From: Enhydrobacter sp.
GTDB lineage: Bacteria; Pseudomonadota; Alphaproteobacteria; Reyranellales; Reyranellaceae
DNA length: 64,000 bases
Reading direction: 5' to 3'
NCBI RefSeq assembly: GCF_030246845.1
Contig: NZ_CP126889.1
Location: forward strand, 434,001-498,000
The notes below the pieces were generated by a model. The model made no database searches. It saw only the letters and a program-made list of their open reading frames with translations, and was not told where the DNA came from. Numbering within the stretch: the stretch's first letter is position 1; each line of letters opens with the position of its first letter. Both the position numbers and the translations under genes were made by a program. This document shows positions 62,629 through 64,000 of the stretch, in pieces.

Positions 62629-63183
62629 ATGGTCCGTCCCGATCTCTGCCTCGACTTCGCCAACACCCGCTATTGGCGCGGCCAGGCCACTCCCACCGAG
62701 ACGCTGGACGGGCCGGAAGACCTCGCCACCTGGGCAGCGGCCAGTCTCGGCGCCAGGGCCGACAGGCCGCTGCCGAGCAGGGAGTTCGAGCATGCGCTTG
62801 CCCTGCGCGAGACGATCTATCGGCTGTTCGATGCGCAGGCCCAGGCCCGGCCCGCGGCGGCGCGCGACCTCGCGGCCCTGAACGGCGCGCTGGCAGCGGC
62901 GCCGGCACGAACGGCGCTCAAGCGCACGCGCAACGGCTATGAATGGGACATCGAGGCGCGGTCGGGGACCGCGCTCGCCCTGCTCGCCCCGGTCCTGTGG
63001 ACGGCCGGCGATCTCCTGACCGGGCCGCGGCTCGGCCGCGTGCGGCGCTGCGCCAACCCGGAATGCGGCTGGCTGTTCCTCGACGACAGCCGCGCCGGCA
63101 AGCGCCGCTGGTGCTCGATGTCGGCCTGCGGCAACCGTGCCAAGGCGCGGCGCCACTATCACAAGAGCAAGGAAGAGGCCTGA
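62629..63183 (+). CDS. CGNR zinc-finger (ABATE-domain) regulator
   Basis: A 184-residue protein. The N-terminal ABATE-type stress-sensing domain starts PDLCLDFANTRYWRGQATPT. The C-terminal treble-clef CGNR finger reads RRCANPECGWLFLDDSRAGK followed by RRWCSMSACGNRAKARRHYH, with four zinc cysteines. These are predicted DNA-binding regulators. Its stop overlaps the next start (TGATG). Confidence 0.92.
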   Translation: MVRPDLCLDFANTRYWRGQATPTETLDGPEDLATWAAASLGARADRPLPSREFEHALALRETIYRLFDAQAQARPAAARDLAALNGALAAAPARTALKRTRNGYEWDIEARSGTALALLAPVLWTAGDLLTGPRLGRVRRCANPECGWLFLDDSRAGKRRWCSMSACGNRAKARRHYHKSKEEA

Positions 63184-63875
63184 TGGCGCCGGCCGGGACG
63201 GACAGGCTGGCGCGGAAGGCGTTCCAGAGCATTGTCGGCGTCTTCCTCGTCACCGCGGCGCTCCTGTTCGGCATTCCGTGGACGCTGGTTTACTGGCAGG
63301 CCTGGATCTTCCTGATCGTCTATTTCGCGGCGTCGCTTCTGATCACGGCCCGTCTCCTGAAGACCGATCCCGGGCTGGTCGAGCGGCGCATGCGGGCCGG
63401 TCCTCTGGCCGAGAAGGAAACGTCGCAGAAGATCATCATGCTGTTCGCCTCGATCGGCTTTGCCGGCCTGATCGTCGTTCCGGCGCTCGACCGCCGCCTC
63501 GGCTGGTCCCACATGCCGCCGCCGATCGCCGTGGCTGGCGACATCCTCGTCGTGCTGGGCTGGCTCGCGGTCTGGCGGGTGTTCCGGGAGAACAGCTTCA
63601 CCTCGGCGACGATCGAGGTCGCCGACGACCAGAAGGTCATCTCGACCGGGCCGTACGCCTACGTGCGCCATCCGATGTATGCCGGATCGCTGGTGATGCT
63701 GCTCGGCATTCCGATCGCGCTCGGCTCCTGGTGGGGGCTGATCGCGCTCGGCGTCATCGCTGCCGCGCTGGTCTGGCGAATCGTCGACGAGGAGCGCTTC
63801 CTCGCGCGCCGGCTCGCGGGCTACGCCGCGTACAAAGAAAAAGTGCGGTATCGCCTGATACCGCACCTCTGGTGA
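63183..63875 (+). CDS. Isoprenylcysteine carboxyl methyltransferase-like membrane protein
   Basis: A 230-residue membrane protein with about five helices and the ICMT/NnrU-like core STGPYAYVRHPMYAGSLVML plus VDEERFLARRLAGYAAYKEK near the end. It is coupled to the CGNR gene by TGATG. Bacterial members methylate unknown lipid or small-molecule substrates. The last codons contain a 10-bp hairpin (63843-63866). Confidence 0.88.
   Translation: MAPAGTDRLARKAFQSIVGVFLVTAALLFGIPWTLVYWQAWIFLIVYFAASLLITARLLKTDPGLVERRMRAGPLAEKETSQKIIMLFASIGFAGLIVVPALDRRLGWSHMPPPIAVAGDILVVLGWLAVWRVFRENSFTSATIEVADDQKVISTGPYAYVRHPMYAGSLVMLLGIPIALGSWWGLIALGVIAAALVWRIVDEERFLARRLAGYAAYKEKVRYRLIPHLW
63843..63866 (+). other. 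Perfect hairpin at the end of the methyltransferase gene
   Basis: GTGCGGTATC (63843-63852) and GATACCGCAC (63857-63866) form a 10-bp stem with a 4-base loop inside the final codons. No U-run follows. It may stabilise the 3' end or act as a bidirectional stop before the convergent SCP2 gene. Confidence 0.45.
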
Positions 63876-63891
63876 GCCGCCTGCGGCGCCC

Positions 63892-64000
63892 TTAGCGCAG
63901 GATGCTTTGCAGCTTCATGGCGACACCCATGTCGCCCTCGATCTTGAGCTTGCCGGTCATGAACGCGCTCATGCCGTCGAGCTTGCCGCCGATCAGGTCG
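63892..64000 (-). CDS. SCP2 sterol-binding-domain protein (C-terminal end only)
   Basis: The reverse complement encodes LIGGKLDGMSAFMTGKLKIE and GDMGVAMKLQSILR followed by a stop, the well-conserved C-terminal end of SCP2-domain proteins that bind lipids or acyl-CoA. The rest lies beyond the window edge. Confidence 0.85.
   Translation of the reverse strand, partial: DLIGGKLDGMSAFMTGKLKIEGDMGVAMKLQSILR

Noticed and set aside
1-64000. CRISPR arrays, rRNA and tRNA genes
   Set aside because: None could be recognised on either strand; the repeats present are dispersed pairs, not regularly spaced arrays.

Overview
The window is GC-rich chromosomal DNA from an alphaproteobacterium. The protein set (LysR/TetR/GlxA regulators, SRPBCC, DinB and CGNR proteins, DUF2274/TrbI, IS1380 and IS66 elements) fits the soil-type Rhizobiales/Reyranella/Rhodospirillales spectrum, but no marker here fixes the genus. 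No rRNA, tRNA or CRISPR array was seen.

Layout. (1) 1-28.8 kb is ordinary, densely packed accessory chromosome. It holds a LysR/ilvD divergon, a VapBC-type pair, an MFS transporter, a frameshifted PhzS-like monooxygenase coupled to a membrane-anchored DJ-1/PfpI protein facing a GlxA-type regulator, a haloperoxidase-like hydrolase, an FRP-like protein, a frameshifted SWIM zinc-finger gene, a methyltransferase, a Ser/Thr kinase with two peptidoglycan-binding repeats, an amidase, an encapsulin with its DyP peroxidase cargo, a large molybdopterin oxidoreductase, and several small regulator/enzyme units. (2) 28.82-56.74 kb is a genomic island of about 27.9 kb inserted at the 3' end of guaA. A second copy of the guaA C-terminal codons (PPGTIEWE-stop) lies at 28817-28850, and a tyrosine integrase with an AlpA-like partner sits next to intact guaA. 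(3) 56.74-64 kb is chromosome again: rsmB-like gene, GNAT gene and guaA in one operon, an SGNH-like membrane protein, a MNT/HEPN pair, a VOC/CGNR divergon, an isoprenylcysteine methyltransferase-like protein and the end of an SCP2-domain gene.

The island is composite and decaying. Its left part carries toxin-antitoxin genes, several of them broken. A defence segment on the minus strand (37.0-32.1 kb) holds a helicase remnant, an HNH endonuclease, a HamA-like DUF1837 nuclease, a HamB-like helicase cut off after its first helicase domain, and an uncharacterised 410-residue protein. This looks like a Hachiman-type locus that has lost half of HamB. A TrbI/DUF2274 fragment is what remains of conjugation genes. 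From 38 to 54.5 kb the base composition drops and the genes are small catabolic or regulatory units (two enoyl-CoA hydratases, an epoxide hydrolase, ABM monooxygenase, MFS pumps, LysR/HxlR/TetR regulators, CysE). One MFS gene there is split by a 1638-bp IS1380-family element with an exact CTAG duplication.

Regulation is legible at several places. Paired palindromes sit beside three TetR genes, T-N11-A boxes beside two LysR genes, and palindromes beside VapB-, HxlR- and CGNR-type regulators. Several genes carry single frameshifts, two of them outside the island; real decay and sequencing error cannot be separated from one sequence.
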